In this document: piece after piece, positions 36,756 through 45,358 of the stretch
How the letters are laid out: each line of letters starts with the position of its first letter
Position numbering within the stretch: position 1 is the stretch's first letter
Assembly (NCBI GenBank): GCA_035685165.1
Contig: DASRBI010000004.1
Coordinates: 62,001-126,000 of the forward strand
Direction: 5' to 3'
Length of the DNA stretch: 64,000 nucleotides
Source of the DNA: DATFDN01 sp035685165
GTDB taxonomy: Bacteria; Pseudomonadota; Alphaproteobacteria; Acetobacterales; Acetobacteraceae
Program-made: the position numbers and the translations under genes
Notes under the pieces: generated by a model
What the model saw: the letters and a program-made list of their open reading frames with translations, nothing else
The model's database searches: none
What the model was told of the DNA's origin: nothing

Positions 36756-38471
36756 CGCGGCGAGGGTCTTTTCCAACCCGCCGTCCAGCCGGACCATCAG
36801 CGGCAACAGCGGCTTCGCGTGCGACGCGAACCCGAGCTGCCCGAGCGAAGCAACCATCCAGCGCACGGCGATCAGGTAATCGGGCCGCAGCGTCAGCGCC
36901 TCCTGCGCGGCGGCAAGCGCCTCCTTGAAACGGCCGCTGAGATAGTGACTGCCGGCCAGGGCCGGCAACCACGCAAAGCGGCTCGGGTCATTACGGCTGA
37001 GCCGCAGAGCGAGCTCGATCTCGCTGCGTGCCTTTTCGGGCTCGTTACGGTAGTTATAGACGAAAGCAAGATTAGCGCGGGCCCAGGCAAAACTAGGATC
37101 GAGCCGGATTGCCTCTTTCAGCTCCTGCTCCGCCTGGTCGCGCAGCCCGTTCCAGTGCGAGAGAAACCCTAAGGAAAAGCGCGCCAGCGGATCGCGCGGG
37201 TCCATCACCACCGCCCTGCGCGCGTAGTCCAGCCCTTCCGCCAACACCGACTTCGGATCGTCCACCCAGCGCGAGGCGACGGCATGGCACATCGTAACGG
37301 CAAGTCCTGCGGCCGCCTGCGCGTAACCCGGATCGAGCTCCAGTGCCCGCTTCGCGAACCGGCAGGCTTCGCGGTGGCTTTCCGGGGTGAACCGGAAATG
37401 GTGCCACATCGCGAACTGAAAACACTCGTACGCCGTCGCGTTGTGTGCCGAGGACGTACGTGCTGAACGGTCTCGCTCATGGCGTAGCAGTTCGGGCTCC
37501 AGCGCGCCAACGATCGAACGGGCGATTTCGTCTTGCAGGTCGAATGCATCGCTCGAGTCGAAGTCGAAGCGCTCGGTGAACAGGCTGGTCGCGGTCTCGG
37601 CATCGCTGAGCTGTACGGTTACGCGCCCGCGGGAGCCAGACCGCCTTATGCTGCCGTCCAGGACGAATCGGGCCCCCACCTCCTGCCCCACCGTCCGAAT
37701 GTCGACCTGCCGCCCCTTGTAGCTGAACATCGCGTTGCGCGCGATCACCGGGAAGGACCGCCAGCACGACAAGGCGAGGATGACTTCCACGGTCAACGCG
37801 TCGGCGAATGCCTCCTCGCTCAGGTCGCCCGCTACCGCCGGCACGATTGGCAGCACACCGATCGCCGGGCGGAATCCGAACCCCGGAACCAGCGCATTCA
37901 CCGGCGCCGGCTCGCCGCCGCCTTCCCCGTTCGCCGGCAGTACGCGGAAGGCACGCACCGGACGGGTGATGTTCTTCAGCGTAAGCTGGCCGAGATCGAC
38001 AAAATGCAGCCCCGTCCGGTCGGCGGTCTGCGCCGCAGCTTCGGACAGGATGATGTCGCCCGGCTGGCCGACCCCCTCCAGCCGCGCGGCGATGTTCACG
38101 CCGTCACCAAAAATGTCGCCCTGATCGACGATGATGTCGGCGAGGTTGATCCCGATCCGGAACCGGATCCGCCGCTCGATCGGCTCTGCTTCCTCACGGC
38201 TGACGGTCTCCTTCTGGATTTGCAGCCCCGCCCGCACCGCGCGGGAAACGCTCGGGAATTCGGCGATTATGCCGTCGCCCGTGCCCTTGACGATGCGCCC
38301 GGCCTCTGCCGCCACCGAAGGCGCGACAACCTCGGCCATGATGGAACGCAGTCGCCGGTGCGTGCCTTCGACATCGGCCTCCATCATCCGGCTGTAAGCA
38401 GCCGTATCCATCGCCATCACGGCGGCGAGGCGGCGCTCCAGCTCCGTCGGGGCGGGCGTGTCTGACGGCAT
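36684..38471 (-). CDS. class III adenylate/guanylate cyclase with TolB-like and TPR regions
   Basis: 595 residues. The cyclase domain (about 12-185) has the metal Asp in AVMAMDTAAYSRMMEADVEG (here MDTAAYS), Lys and Asp in VKGTGDGIIAEF, and GVNIAARLEG with the Asn and Arg needed for catalysis, so it should be active; the Lys favours ATP. Residues about 220-340 form a TolB/FlgO-like region (RSFPVIARNAMFSYKG, LDGSIRRSG). TPR repeats occupy 350-560 (YAQAAAGLAVTMCHA, ARANLAFVYNYRNEPE). Soluble, no membrane helices. It probably makes cAMP in response to a protein partner. Confidence 0.9.
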   Translation of the reverse strand: MPSDTPAPTELERRLAAVMAMDTAAYSRMMEADVEGTHRRLRSIMAEVVAPSVAAEAGRIVKGTGDGIIAEFPSVSRAVRAGLQIQKETVSREEAEPIERRIRFRIGINLADIIVDQGDIFGDGVNIAARLEGVGQPGDIILSEAAAQTADRTGLHFVDLGQLTLKNITRPVRAFRVLPANGEGGGEPAPVNALVPGFGFRPAIGVLPIVPAVAGDLSEEAFADALTVEVILALSCWRSFPVIARNAMFSYKGRQVDIRTVGQEVGARFVLDGSIRRSGSRGRVTVQLSDAETATSLFTERFDFDSSDAFDLQDEIARSIVGALEPELLRHERDRSARTSSAHNATAYECFQFAMWHHFRFTPESHREACRFAKRALELDPGYAQAAAGLAVTMCHAVASRWVDDPKSVLAEGLDYARRAVVMDPRDPLARFSLGFLSHWNGLRDQAEQELKEAIRLDPSFAWARANLAFVYNYRNEPEKARSEIELALRLSRNDPSRFAWLPALAGSHYLSGRFKEALAAAQEALTLRPDYLIAVRWMVASLGQLGFASHAKPLLPLMVRLDGGLEKTLAALRTWFVEPAVEKIADGLRKAGYT

Positions 38472-38606
38472 TTCGGGATGCTAGCAGAAGCATTGCCGCA
38501 AGTCAGCTTCACGATCCCCGCCGCTCCCCAGCATCCCGCCCCTTGCCCGCACCCGCCTGAACGCTTTAGCTACGCGCCGCAAGAAGAACGTCGCGGGAGG
38601 AAACAG

Positions 38607-39578
38607 ATGGCGTCTTTAGCTTGCCTCGCGGCAGCCGTGCTTACGGCTGCAACATTGGCGGCCGGGGCGGCCCGCGCACAGACGATCACGGTGACGCACT
38701 GGGGCGCCGCCTTTTACGGTGCCCCGTACGCGGTCGCGATGGAAAAGGGCTTCTTCAAAGCTCACGGCGTCAGCGTCACCGGCGCGCTCACCTCGCAAGG
38801 CGGCGGCACCTCGGTGCGGAACATGCTCGCGAGCGACCTCCCGGTCGGGGAGGTGGCGCTGTCGGCCGCCGTGCAGGCGGCCGATCACGGCGTGGGGCTG
38901 AAGATCATCGCCGGCGGCGTGGACTCGGTGGCCGACATCCTGTGGATGGCGAAGAAGGGTTCGAAACTCACCTCGCTCAAGGACATCGAGCATCACACGG
39001 TCGGCTACACCTCGCCCGGGTCGGTGACGAACATGCTGATCCTGATGGCGATGAAGGCGCACAATATCGACGCCTCCACCGTCAAGCTTGTCCCTGTCGG
39101 CGGCATCGGCGCCAACGTGACGGCGGTGCTGAACGGCGCCATCGACACCGGCATGTGCGGCGAGCCGGTGTGGAGCGAAAACGAGGCGCAGCTCCAGCCG
39201 GTGTTCTGGGTGAAGGACGTGCTGCCGCCCAACATGATGCAGACCGTGGTGGTGACGACCGACGAATTCGCCGCCGCGCACGCTGCCGAGCTGAAGGGCC
39301 TGCTTGCCGCCCGCAAGGAAGGGGTGGACTATATCATGGCGCACCCCGACGAAGCAGCCGACATCACCGCCAAGGCCTATTCCAGCAACCGCACCGACCT
39401 TTACCGCAAGGTGTTCCGCAATCTCGTCGCCATACATTATTGGTCCGACGACCGGCTCGACTATGCCGGTATGGACCGCATGGTCGAAGGGCTGGCGATC
39501 GTCGGCGAGATGTCGGGCAAGCCGGATTGGTCGAAGCTCGTCGATACAGCATTCCTGCCGTCCGAAACGCGCCCGTGA
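38607..39578 (+). CDS. ABC transporter substrate-binding protein (NMT1/SsuA-like)
   Basis: 323 residues from ATG 38607, with CGGGAGGAAAC just upstream and a signal peptide ending ARA. TVTHWGAAFYGAPYAVAMEKG (here YGAPYAVAMEKGFFKAHGV), LSAAVQAADHGVGLKIIAGG and VGYTSPGSVTNM are typical of nitrate/sulfonate/taurine-type periplasmic receptors. Its stop overlaps the ATPase start (GTGA), as do all further joints in this operon. Ligand unknown; the downstream lyase and hydratase genes hint at an organic acid. Confidence 0.9.
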   Translation: MASLACLAAAVLTAATLAAGAARAQTITVTHWGAAFYGAPYAVAMEKGFFKAHGVSVTGALTSQGGGTSVRNMLASDLPVGEVALSAAVQAADHGVGLKIIAGGVDSVADILWMAKKGSKLTSLKDIEHHTVGYTSPGSVTNMLILMAMKAHNIDASTVKLVPVGGIGANVTAVLNGAIDTGMCGEPVWSENEAQLQPVFWVKDVLPPNMMQTVVVTTDEFAAAHAAELKGLLAARKEGVDYIMAHPDEAADITAKAYSSNRTDLYRKVFRNLVAIHYWSDDRLDYAGMDRMVEGLAIVGEMSGKPDWSKLVDTAFLPSETRP

Positions 39579-40387
39579 CGGCGGGCGTCGCCCCGCCCTC
39601 CCCGCCTGCTACCACTCATGCCGCGCTCTGCGGCGTCACGCGCGTCTATCCCGGCACGCCGCCGGTTCATGCACTAGGGCCGATCAACCTGGCGATCAAC
39701 CGGGGCGAGTTCTTCTCGGTGGTCGGCCCCTCCGGCTGCGGCAAATCGACCTTGCTCGACGTGCTCGCCGGCCTCTCGGCGCCAACCGCCGGGACGATCG
39801 AGTTCGAGGGCGCGCGCGTTTCCGGCACGGTGCCGGACGGGATCGGCGTCGTGTTCCAGGAGGATGCCGCCTTTCCCTGGCTCAGCGTCGCCGACAACGT
39901 CGCCTTCGGCCTGCGCCGCGCGGGATTTGCCGCCGCCGAGATCACCCGGCGCGTCGATTACGCAATCGGCTTCATGGGCCTCGGCGATTTCGCCCACGCA
40001 TACCCGGCGCAGCTTTCGGGCGGGATGCGCCAGCGCGTCTGCATTGCCCGCACACTCGTCATGCAGCCGCGCATGATCCTGCTCGACGAACCCTTCGGCG
40101 CCCTCGATCAGCAGACCCGCCTCTTGATGGGCGACGAACTGCTGCGGGTTTGGCGCGAGACGGGCGCGACCGTGCTGCTGATCACGCACGCGCTCGACGA
40201 GGCGGCGATGCTATCGGACCGCGTGGGCGTAATGTCGGCGCGGCCCGGCCGCTTCATCGACCTTGTGGAGACATCCTGGGGGCGCGAGCGCGATTCGCGC
40301 ATCGTCGCCGATCCGGCCTTCGGCGCCGTGACCGCACGCCTCTGGGCCTCGCTGCGCGCCGAATCGATAAAGGCGCTCGGCCGGTGA
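39575..40387 (+). CDS. ABC transporter ATP-binding protein (SsuB/TauB-like)
   Basis: 270 residues from GTG 39575. Walker A VVGPSGCGKSTLLDVLAGL, Q-loop VFQEDAAFPWLSV, signature QLSGGMRQRVCIARTL, Walker B MILLDEPFGALD and switch His in LLITHALDEA. All residues needed for ATP hydrolysis are there. It powers the two permeases that follow; the start overlaps the receptor's stop. Confidence 0.93.
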   Translation: MTAGVAPPSPPATTHAALCGVTRVYPGTPPVHALGPINLAINRGEFFSVVGPSGCGKSTLLDVLAGLSAPTAGTIEFEGARVSGTVPDGIGVVFQEDAAFPWLSVADNVAFGLRRAGFAAAEITRRVDYAIGFMGLGDFAHAYPAQLSGGMRQRVCIARTLVMQPRMILLDEPFGALDQQTRLLMGDELLRVWRETGATVLLITHALDEAAMLSDRVGVMSARPGRFIDLVETSWGRERDSRIVADPAFGAVTARLWASLRAESIKALGR

Positions 40388-41142
40388 GCCGCCGCAGCAA
40401 GGCGGCGCTTGCCCGCGTGCTCGCGGTAGTGCTGTTTTCCGCCGCGCTGGAGGCAATCTGCCGCGCCGGTCTCGTCAAGCCGATCACACTCGTTCCACCG
40501 TCGGTGATGGTGCGCGAGCTTTGGGCGCTGCTGCGCGCCGGCACGCTTGGCCCGGACCTCGCGCGCACGGCAACCGCAGTGGGGGGCGCCTTCGCCGCCT
40601 CGGTCGTGCTTGGCATCGCGCTCGGCGCGTCGGCGCACGCCCGTCCGGCGCTGCGGCGCGCGATCGGACCCGTGCTCGCCAGTTGGTATTCGGTGCCGAG
40701 CTTCATCTTTTATCCGCTGCTGGTAGCGCTGCTCGGGCTCTCGGCGGCGCCGCTGATTGTCATTGGCACGATCGCCGGCACGCCCGCCATGATGATCGGC
40801 ACCATCGCCGGGCTCGACCGCATCCCCCGCGTGCTACTGCGCGTCGCCCGCGTGCACCGTCTATCCCGCCCGGCGACGTTCCGCCATGTCACCCTGCCGG
40901 CACTCGCACCCAATCTCTTCACCGGCGTGAAGCTCGCCTTCGCCTACGCCTTCATCAGCGTGATCGCCGGCGAGTTCATCCTGGCCGGCGGCGGCCTCGG
41001 CTACAGCATCTCCTACGCCTACGAGAATTTCGAGACGCGGCGGATGTACGCGCTGATGCTGCTCGTGCTGCTGGTCGCCGCCGGCGTGAACGGCGTGCTG
41101 AGCTGGTGGGAGGGGCGCATCCTGCGCCGGCGCGGACTGTGA
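40384..41142 (+). CDS. ABC transporter permease (SsuC/TauC-like)
   Basis: 252 residues with about six membrane helices, GTG start overlapping the ATPase stop. LVPPSVMVRELWALL and the ABC loop IPRVLLRVARVHRLSRPATFRHV (here VARVHRLSRPATFRHV, LPALAPNLFTGVKL) mark the family. It pairs with the second, differing permease, giving a heterodimeric channel, which is less common than the homodimer of SsuC. Confidence 0.9.
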   Translation: MSRRSKAALARVLAVVLFSAALEAICRAGLVKPITLVPPSVMVRELWALLRAGTLGPDLARTATAVGGAFAASVVLGIALGASAHARPALRRAIGPVLASWYSVPSFIFYPLLVALLGLSAAPLIVIGTIAGTPAMMIGTIAGLDRIPRVLLRVARVHRLSRPATFRHVTLPALAPNLFTGVKLAFAYAFISVIAGEFILAGGGLGYSISYAYENFETRRMYALMLLVLLVAAGVNGVLSWWEGRILRRRGL

Positions 41143-41873
41143 CCGTTTGGCTCCGCAACGCGCGCGATGCCGCGCTGATGCTTGCCGCGATCTGGGCGGT
41201 GTGGTTCGCCTGCTGGTGGAAGGCGGGGGATTCCGCGATCACCCCGCCCGGCCGCACCGTCGCCTATGCGGCGGAACTGCTCGGAAGCGCCAATTTCTGG
41301 GGTCATGCACGCGCCACGCTGGCGGCCTTCGCGCTCGCGCTGGTGATTTCCTCCCTCGGCGGACTGGCGCTCGGCCTCTGGCTCGGGCTGCGCCGCTTCG
41401 CGGGCGAGGTGGCGGAGCCGCTGCTGACGTCGCTCTACACGATCCCCAAGGTCACGCTCTATCCGGTGATGCTGCTGCTGTTCGGGCTCGGCATGTCGGC
41501 CAAGGTCGCGTTCGGCGTGATCCACGGCATCATCCCGGTTACGCTATTCACGCTGGCCGCTATCCGCAACCTGCCGTTGGTGCTGCTCCGCAGCGCCCGT
41601 GCCATGCGCCTCGGCCCCTGGGCGACCGCCATGCATGTGATGGCCCCGGCGGTCTGGCCGGAAATCGCCGGCGGGCTGCGCGTCGGTTTCGCACTCACCT
41701 TCCTCGGCGTGCTGATCGGCGAAATGTTCGCCTCGCAGCGCGGGCTCGGCTTCCTCATCATCAACGGCATCAATTCTCACGATGTCGCTTTGACCACCTC
41801 GGTGACGCTGATCGTCGTGCTCGCCGCGATCGGCATGAACGCGCTGCTGCTCGCGCTGGACCGCCGCCATTGA
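41139..41873 (+). CDS. ABC transporter permease (SsuC/TauC-like), second
   Basis: 244 residues, GTG start overlapping the first permease by 4 bases. Six helices; loop LRSARAMRLGPWATAMHVMAP, here SARAMRLGPWATAMHV, and GEMFASQRGLGFLIINGIN are typical. Together with the first permease it forms the membrane part of the importer. Confidence 0.9.
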   Translation: MTVWLRNARDAALMLAAIWAVWFACWWKAGDSAITPPGRTVAYAAELLGSANFWGHARATLAAFALALVISSLGGLALGLWLGLRRFAGEVAEPLLTSLYTIPKVTLYPVMLLLFGLGMSAKVAFGVIHGIIPVTLFTLAAIRNLPLVLLRSARAMRLGPWATAMHVMAPAVWPEIAGGLRVGFALTFLGVLIGEMFASQRGLGFLIINGINSHDVALTTSVTLIVVLAAIGMNALLLALDRRH

Positions 41874-41933
41874 GCCGGGGGACTGCCGGGATGGCGCCTT
41901 TCGGCTAGAGTGGCGGCAAACAAGGAGATGCCC

Positions 41934-42818
41934 ATGTCAGCCAGCCATGCCGCGCGCTTGCGAAGCCTGCTGCGCGAACAGCCCATGCTCACCGCGCCCG
42001 GTGCCTACGACGCGATCACCGCGCGCCTTGTCGTGCAGGCCGGGTTTCCCGTGGTTTACATGACCGGCGCCGGCACCGCCGCGACGCTCGGTTTCCCCGA
42101 TTACGGCCTGATCACCGCGACCGAGATGGTGGACAACGCCGCCCGCTTGGTGCGCGCGGCCGATGCGCCGGTGATCTCCGACGGCGACACCGGCTATGGC
42201 AACGAGCTGAACGTGGTGCGGCTGGTGCAGGACCATGCGCGGGCCGGCACTGCCGGGATCCATATCGAGGATCAAGTTCACCCCAAGAAGTGCGGCCATC
42301 TGGACGACAAGCAGATCGTCCCGCGCGAGGAGTGGCTGGCGAAGATCCGCGCCGCGGTGGCGGCACGCCCCGACCCGGATTTCGTCGTGATCGCCCGCAC
42401 CGATAGCCGAGCCGTCGCCGGGTTCGAGGAGGCGGTGGCCCGCTGCAACGCCGCGCTTGCCGCCGGCGCCGATATCGCCTTCCTCGAAGCACCGCAGACG
42501 ATGGAGGAAGTTGCCTCCGTTCCGAAGCGGGTGAACGGCCCGTGCCTCTACAATCTCGTTAAGGCCGGCAAGAGCCCGGATGTCGGCCTCGATGACGCCC
42601 AAGCCCTGGGCTACCGGCTCGTGATCGTGCCTGGCTTGTTGTTCAAGACGGTGATGAAAGCGGGCGACGCCGCGCTCGCCACGCTGAAGCAAACCCGCCG
42701 TCATCCCGAGGTCGGCGGCCTGACCGTGCGTGATGCCTTCGCCCGCGTCGGTGCCGCGGAATGGGACCGCTACCGGACGATGTTCCGCGCCGACGCCCCG
42801 CGCGAGGCGGCCGAATGA
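41934..42818 (+). CDS. isocitrate lyase/PEP mutase family C-C lyase
   Basis: 294 residues from ATG 41934 with AAGGAG six bases ahead. APGAYDAITARLVVQAGF, YMTGAGTAATLGFPDYGL, DGDTGYGNELNV (metal Asp), HIEDQVHPKKCGH (with the Lys-Lys-Cys-Gly-His loop that holds the lyase Cys) and RTDSRAVAGFEEA match 2-methylisocitrate, 2,3-dimethylmalate and related lyases rather than phosphonate mutases. It overlaps the aconitase-type gene after it by 4 bases. Expected products: pyruvate or glyoxylate plus a dicarboxylate or monocarboxylate. Confidence 0.9.
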   Translation: MSASHAARLRSLLREQPMLTAPGAYDAITARLVVQAGFPVVYMTGAGTAATLGFPDYGLITATEMVDNAARLVRAADAPVISDGDTGYGNELNVVRLVQDHARAGTAGIHIEDQVHPKKCGHLDDKQIVPREEWLAKIRAAVAARPDPDFVVIARTDSRAVAGFEEAVARCNAALAAGADIAFLEAPQTMEEVASVPKRVNGPCLYNLVKAGKSPDVGLDDAQALGYRLVIVPGLLFKTVMKAGDAALATLKQTRRHPEVGGLTVRDAFARVGAAEWDRYRTMFRADAPREAAE

Positions 42819-44230
42819 ACGCCCCGCGCTCGCTGCTCGAAAAAATCTGGGAGCGCCACGCCGTCGTCACCCGGCCCGACGGCGCGGTGCTGCTGCATGT
42901 CGGGCGACATCTGCTGCACGACGGCTCGCGCGCCGGTTTCCGCTTCCTGGCCGAGCGCGGCCTGCCGCTCCGCAGCCCCGATCATACATTCGGGACGCCC
43001 GACCACTACGTCTCCACTGCGAGCCACGCGCTGGAGGCGATCGAGGAGCCGTTCCGCCGCGCCATGGTGACCGAGCTTGCCGAGAACGCGGCCACATACG
43101 GCTTCACCCATTTCGGGCTCGGCGATCCGCGCCAGGGCATAATCCACGTCATCGGCCCCGAGCAGGGCATCAGCTTGCCGGGGATCGTGATGGTGTGCGG
43201 CGACAGCCACACCGCGAGCCACGGGGCACTCGGGGCGCTCGCCTTCGGCATCGGCGCCTCCGAGGTCGCGCATGTGCTCGCTACGCAGACTGTTTGGCAG
43301 TCGAGAAAACCCGGCTCCATGCGGATCAACGTGGAGGGAAGGCTGAACCAGGGCGTGTTCGCCAAGGACGTGATCCTCGCGATCGTCGCCCGCATCGGCG
43401 CCGCCGGGGGCACGGGCAAGGTGCTGGAATATGCCGGCCAGGTGTTCCGCGACATGTCGATCGAGGGGCGGCTGACGGTCTGCAACATGTCGATCGAGGC
43501 GGGCGCGCGCGCTGGCATGGTGGCTCCGGACGAAACCACTTTTGCCTATCTGAAGGATCGTCCTTTCGCGCCGAAGGGCGCGCTCTGGGACCAGGCGGTT
43601 GCGTTCTGGCGCACCTTGCCGAGCGATCCAGGGGCGGCGTTCGATGAAGAGGTGACGCTCGACGGCGGTTCGATCGCGCCGATGGCGACCTGGGGCACGA
43701 GCCCCGAGCACGCCGCCGCCGTCACCGAGGCGATCCCCGATCCGGCAAGCGCTCCGACCGCTGAGCGGCGCGAGGCGTTTGCCCGCGCGCTCAACTACAT
43801 GGGCCTTCAACCGGGGCAGCGGCTCGACGAGATCCCGATTGACCGCGTGTTCATCGGCTCCTGCACCAATTCGCGGTTCGAGGATCTGCGCGAAGCAGCC
43901 GCCGTGGTGAAAGGCCGCAGCGCGCGCGTGCCCGCCTGGGTGGTGCCGGGTTCCGGCCTCGTGAAGCGTCAGGCGGAAGCGGAAGGTCTCGACCGCATTT
44001 TCAAGGCGGCAGGCTTCGAGTGGCGCGAACCGGGCTGCTCGATGTGCGTCGGCATGAATGGCGACCTGGTCGAGCCTGGCGCGCATTGCGCCTCCACCTC
44101 GAATCGCAATTTCGTCGGCCGGCAGGGCCAGGGCGCGCGCACCCACTTGATGAGCCCCGCGATGGCCGCCGCGGCCGCCTTGACGGGCCATGTGACGGAT
44201 GTGCGCCGGCTGATGGCGGGAGGCGCCTGA
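42815..44230 (+). CDS. aconitase superfamily hydratase large subunit (LeuC-like)
   Basis: 471 residues carrying the [4Fe-4S] site: Cys in FIGSCTNSRFEDLR and two in PGCSMCVGMNGD. VMVCGDSHTASHGALGALAFG and VPGSGLVKRQAE are substrate/active loops of the isopropylmalate dehydratase/homoaconitase group. The N-terminal loop DHTFGTPDHYVST differs from the DHNVPT-type of biosynthetic LeuC, and no leuA/leuB is near, so I favour a catabolic paralogue (for example dimethylmaleate or methylisocitrate-type hydratase). It pairs with the small subunit directly after it. Confidence 0.88.
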   Translation: MNAPRSLLEKIWERHAVVTRPDGAVLLHVGRHLLHDGSRAGFRFLAERGLPLRSPDHTFGTPDHYVSTASHALEAIEEPFRRAMVTELAENAATYGFTHFGLGDPRQGIIHVIGPEQGISLPGIVMVCGDSHTASHGALGALAFGIGASEVAHVLATQTVWQSRKPGSMRINVEGRLNQGVFAKDVILAIVARIGAAGGTGKVLEYAGQVFRDMSIEGRLTVCNMSIEAGARAGMVAPDETTFAYLKDRPFAPKGALWDQAVAFWRTLPSDPGAAFDEEVTLDGGSIAPMATWGTSPEHAAAVTEAIPDPASAPTAERREAFARALNYMGLQPGQRLDEIPIDRVFIGSCTNSRFEDLREAAAVVKGRSARVPAWVVPGSGLVKRQAEAEGLDRIFKAAGFEWREPGCSMCVGMNGDLVEPGAHCASTSNRNFVGRQGQGARTHLMSPAMAAAAALTGHVTDVRRLMAGGA

Positions 44231-44832
44231 TGGAACCCTTTACCAAGGTGGATGCCAAAGCGATCGCGCTCGACATGGTGAATCTTGATACCGACCAGAT
44301 CATCCCCGCCCGCTTCCTTTGGCGCCCGCGCAAGGAGGGCTACGGGCATCTGCTGTTCCATGACATCCGCGATAGGCTAGGCTTTCCGCTCGGCAAGCCG
44401 GAGGCGAAGGGCGCGGCGGTGCTGGTGACCGGGCGCAATTTCGGCTGCGGCTCCTCGCGCGAGCACGCCGCCTGGGCGCTGTGGGACGCCGGATTCCGCG
44501 TGGTGATTGCGCCTTCGTTCGGGGACATCTTCTACTCCAACAGCTTCAAGAATGGCCTGTTGCCGATCGTGCTGCCGGAAGCGCGCTGCGCCACGCTCCG
44601 CGCCGCGCTGGCCCGCAATCCCGGCGCTCGGCTGGTGGTGGATTTGGAGGCGCAGACCGTCACCGGCCCAGTCGGAGTCAACGACGGTTTCGCCATCGAC
44701 GAATTCGCCGTCGATCCGCTGCGGAAGGAATTGCTCCTGGCCGGCGAGGACGAGGTGGGCTTCACGCTCCGCCACGACACCACGATCCGCGATTTCGCCG
44801 TCAGCTACGCGCAGGGGATGCCGTGGGTTTAG
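44230..44832 (+). CDS. aconitase superfamily hydratase small subunit (LeuD-like)
   Basis: 200 residues, start ATG 44230 sharing one base with the large-subunit stop (TGATG). VNLDTDQIIPARFLW, GRNFGCGSSREHAAWAL and FGDIFYSNSFKNGLLPI are the LeuD swivel-domain signatures, including the GSSREH loop that contacts substrate. Forms the heterodimer with the upstream protein. Last gene of the ABC importer-lyase-hydratase operon. Confidence 0.9.
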   Translation: MEPFTKVDAKAIALDMVNLDTDQIIPARFLWRPRKEGYGHLLFHDIRDRLGFPLGKPEAKGAAVLVTGRNFGCGSSREHAAWALWDAGFRVVIAPSFGDIFYSNSFKNGLLPIVLPEARCATLRAALARNPGARLVVDLEAQTVTGPVGVNDGFAIDEFAVDPLRKELLLAGEDEVGFTLRHDTTIRDFAVSYAQGMPWV

Positions 44833-44854
44833 GAGAGGCGTTGGCGGGCCGGCC

Positions 44855-45133
44855 TCACCCCGTCTCGACGACATCCCCAAACTCCGGGTGCCGCTGCACA
44901 AAGCGGGCCAGGAAGTCACAACGCACCCGGGCGCGCACACCCTCGGCACGCAAATGTTCCAGTACGGCCCGCGCCAGCGCCGACCCGATGCCGCGTCCAC
45001 CGAGGCTTTCCGGTATCTCGGTGTGAATCAGCACAAGCCGGTCCCCGTCGCGCGCGTATTCGACAAAGGCGATCGCACCCTCGACGTGCATTTCGAAGCG
45101 GCGCAGCGCAGGATTGTCGATGATGCCCGTCAT
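44855..45133 (-). CDS. small GNAT-type N-acetyltransferase (Acetyltransf_CG)
   Basis: 92 residues, a minimal acetyl-CoA-binding fold. YARDGDRLVLIHTEIPESLGGRGIGSALA (here HTEIPESLGGRGIGSAL, with the R/Q-x2-G-x-G/A loop) and the end CDFLARFVQRHPEFGDVV match the YjdJ-like single-domain group. Acceptor unknown. Convergent with the LeuD-like gene and upstream of a tRNA on the same strand. Confidence 0.88.
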   Translation of the reverse strand: MTGIIDNPALRRFEMHVEGAIAFVEYARDGDRLVLIHTEIPESLGGRGIGSALARAVLEHLRAEGVRARVRCDFLARFVQRHPEFGDVVETG

Positions 45134-45153
45134 GATGAATGACCGCTCGACGA

Positions 45154-45230
45154 TGGCGCGCCCTGGTGGACTCGAACCACCGACCCACAGCTTAGAAGGC
45201 TGTTGCTCTATCCGGCTGAGCTAAGGGCGC
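45154..45230 (-). tRNA. tRNA-Arg (anticodon TCT)
   Basis: On the minus strand the 77 bases fold as a cloverleaf: acceptor 5' GCGCCCT with 3' AGGGCGC, discriminator G and an encoded CCA; D-arm TAGCTCAGCCGGATAGAGCA; anticodon stem CAGCC/GGCTG-type with loop CTTCTAA giving TCT; T-arm GGTTCGAGTCC. It reads AGA codons. Confidence 0.95.
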
Positions 45231-45358
45231 TGCACCCGCAAACTCAGCGCGCAGACCGAACCCGGTCAAGACAGCACGGTTTCCTTGCGATCCCCTTGCC
45301 CCGTTGACGCCGCGCACACGCCTTGCTGCGCTGCCCGGAACCAAGGGAGGATACCCTT

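Noticed and set aside
42815..44832. Biosynthetic leuCD
   Set aside because: Not excluded, but no leuA/leuB nearby, a different N-terminal loop and coupling to an importer and lyase favour a catabolic paralogue, so I gave no gene symbol.
45154..45230. tRNA-Arg as an integration site of a mobile island
   Set aside because: No integrase, no repeat of the tRNA end and no change in gene type beside it.
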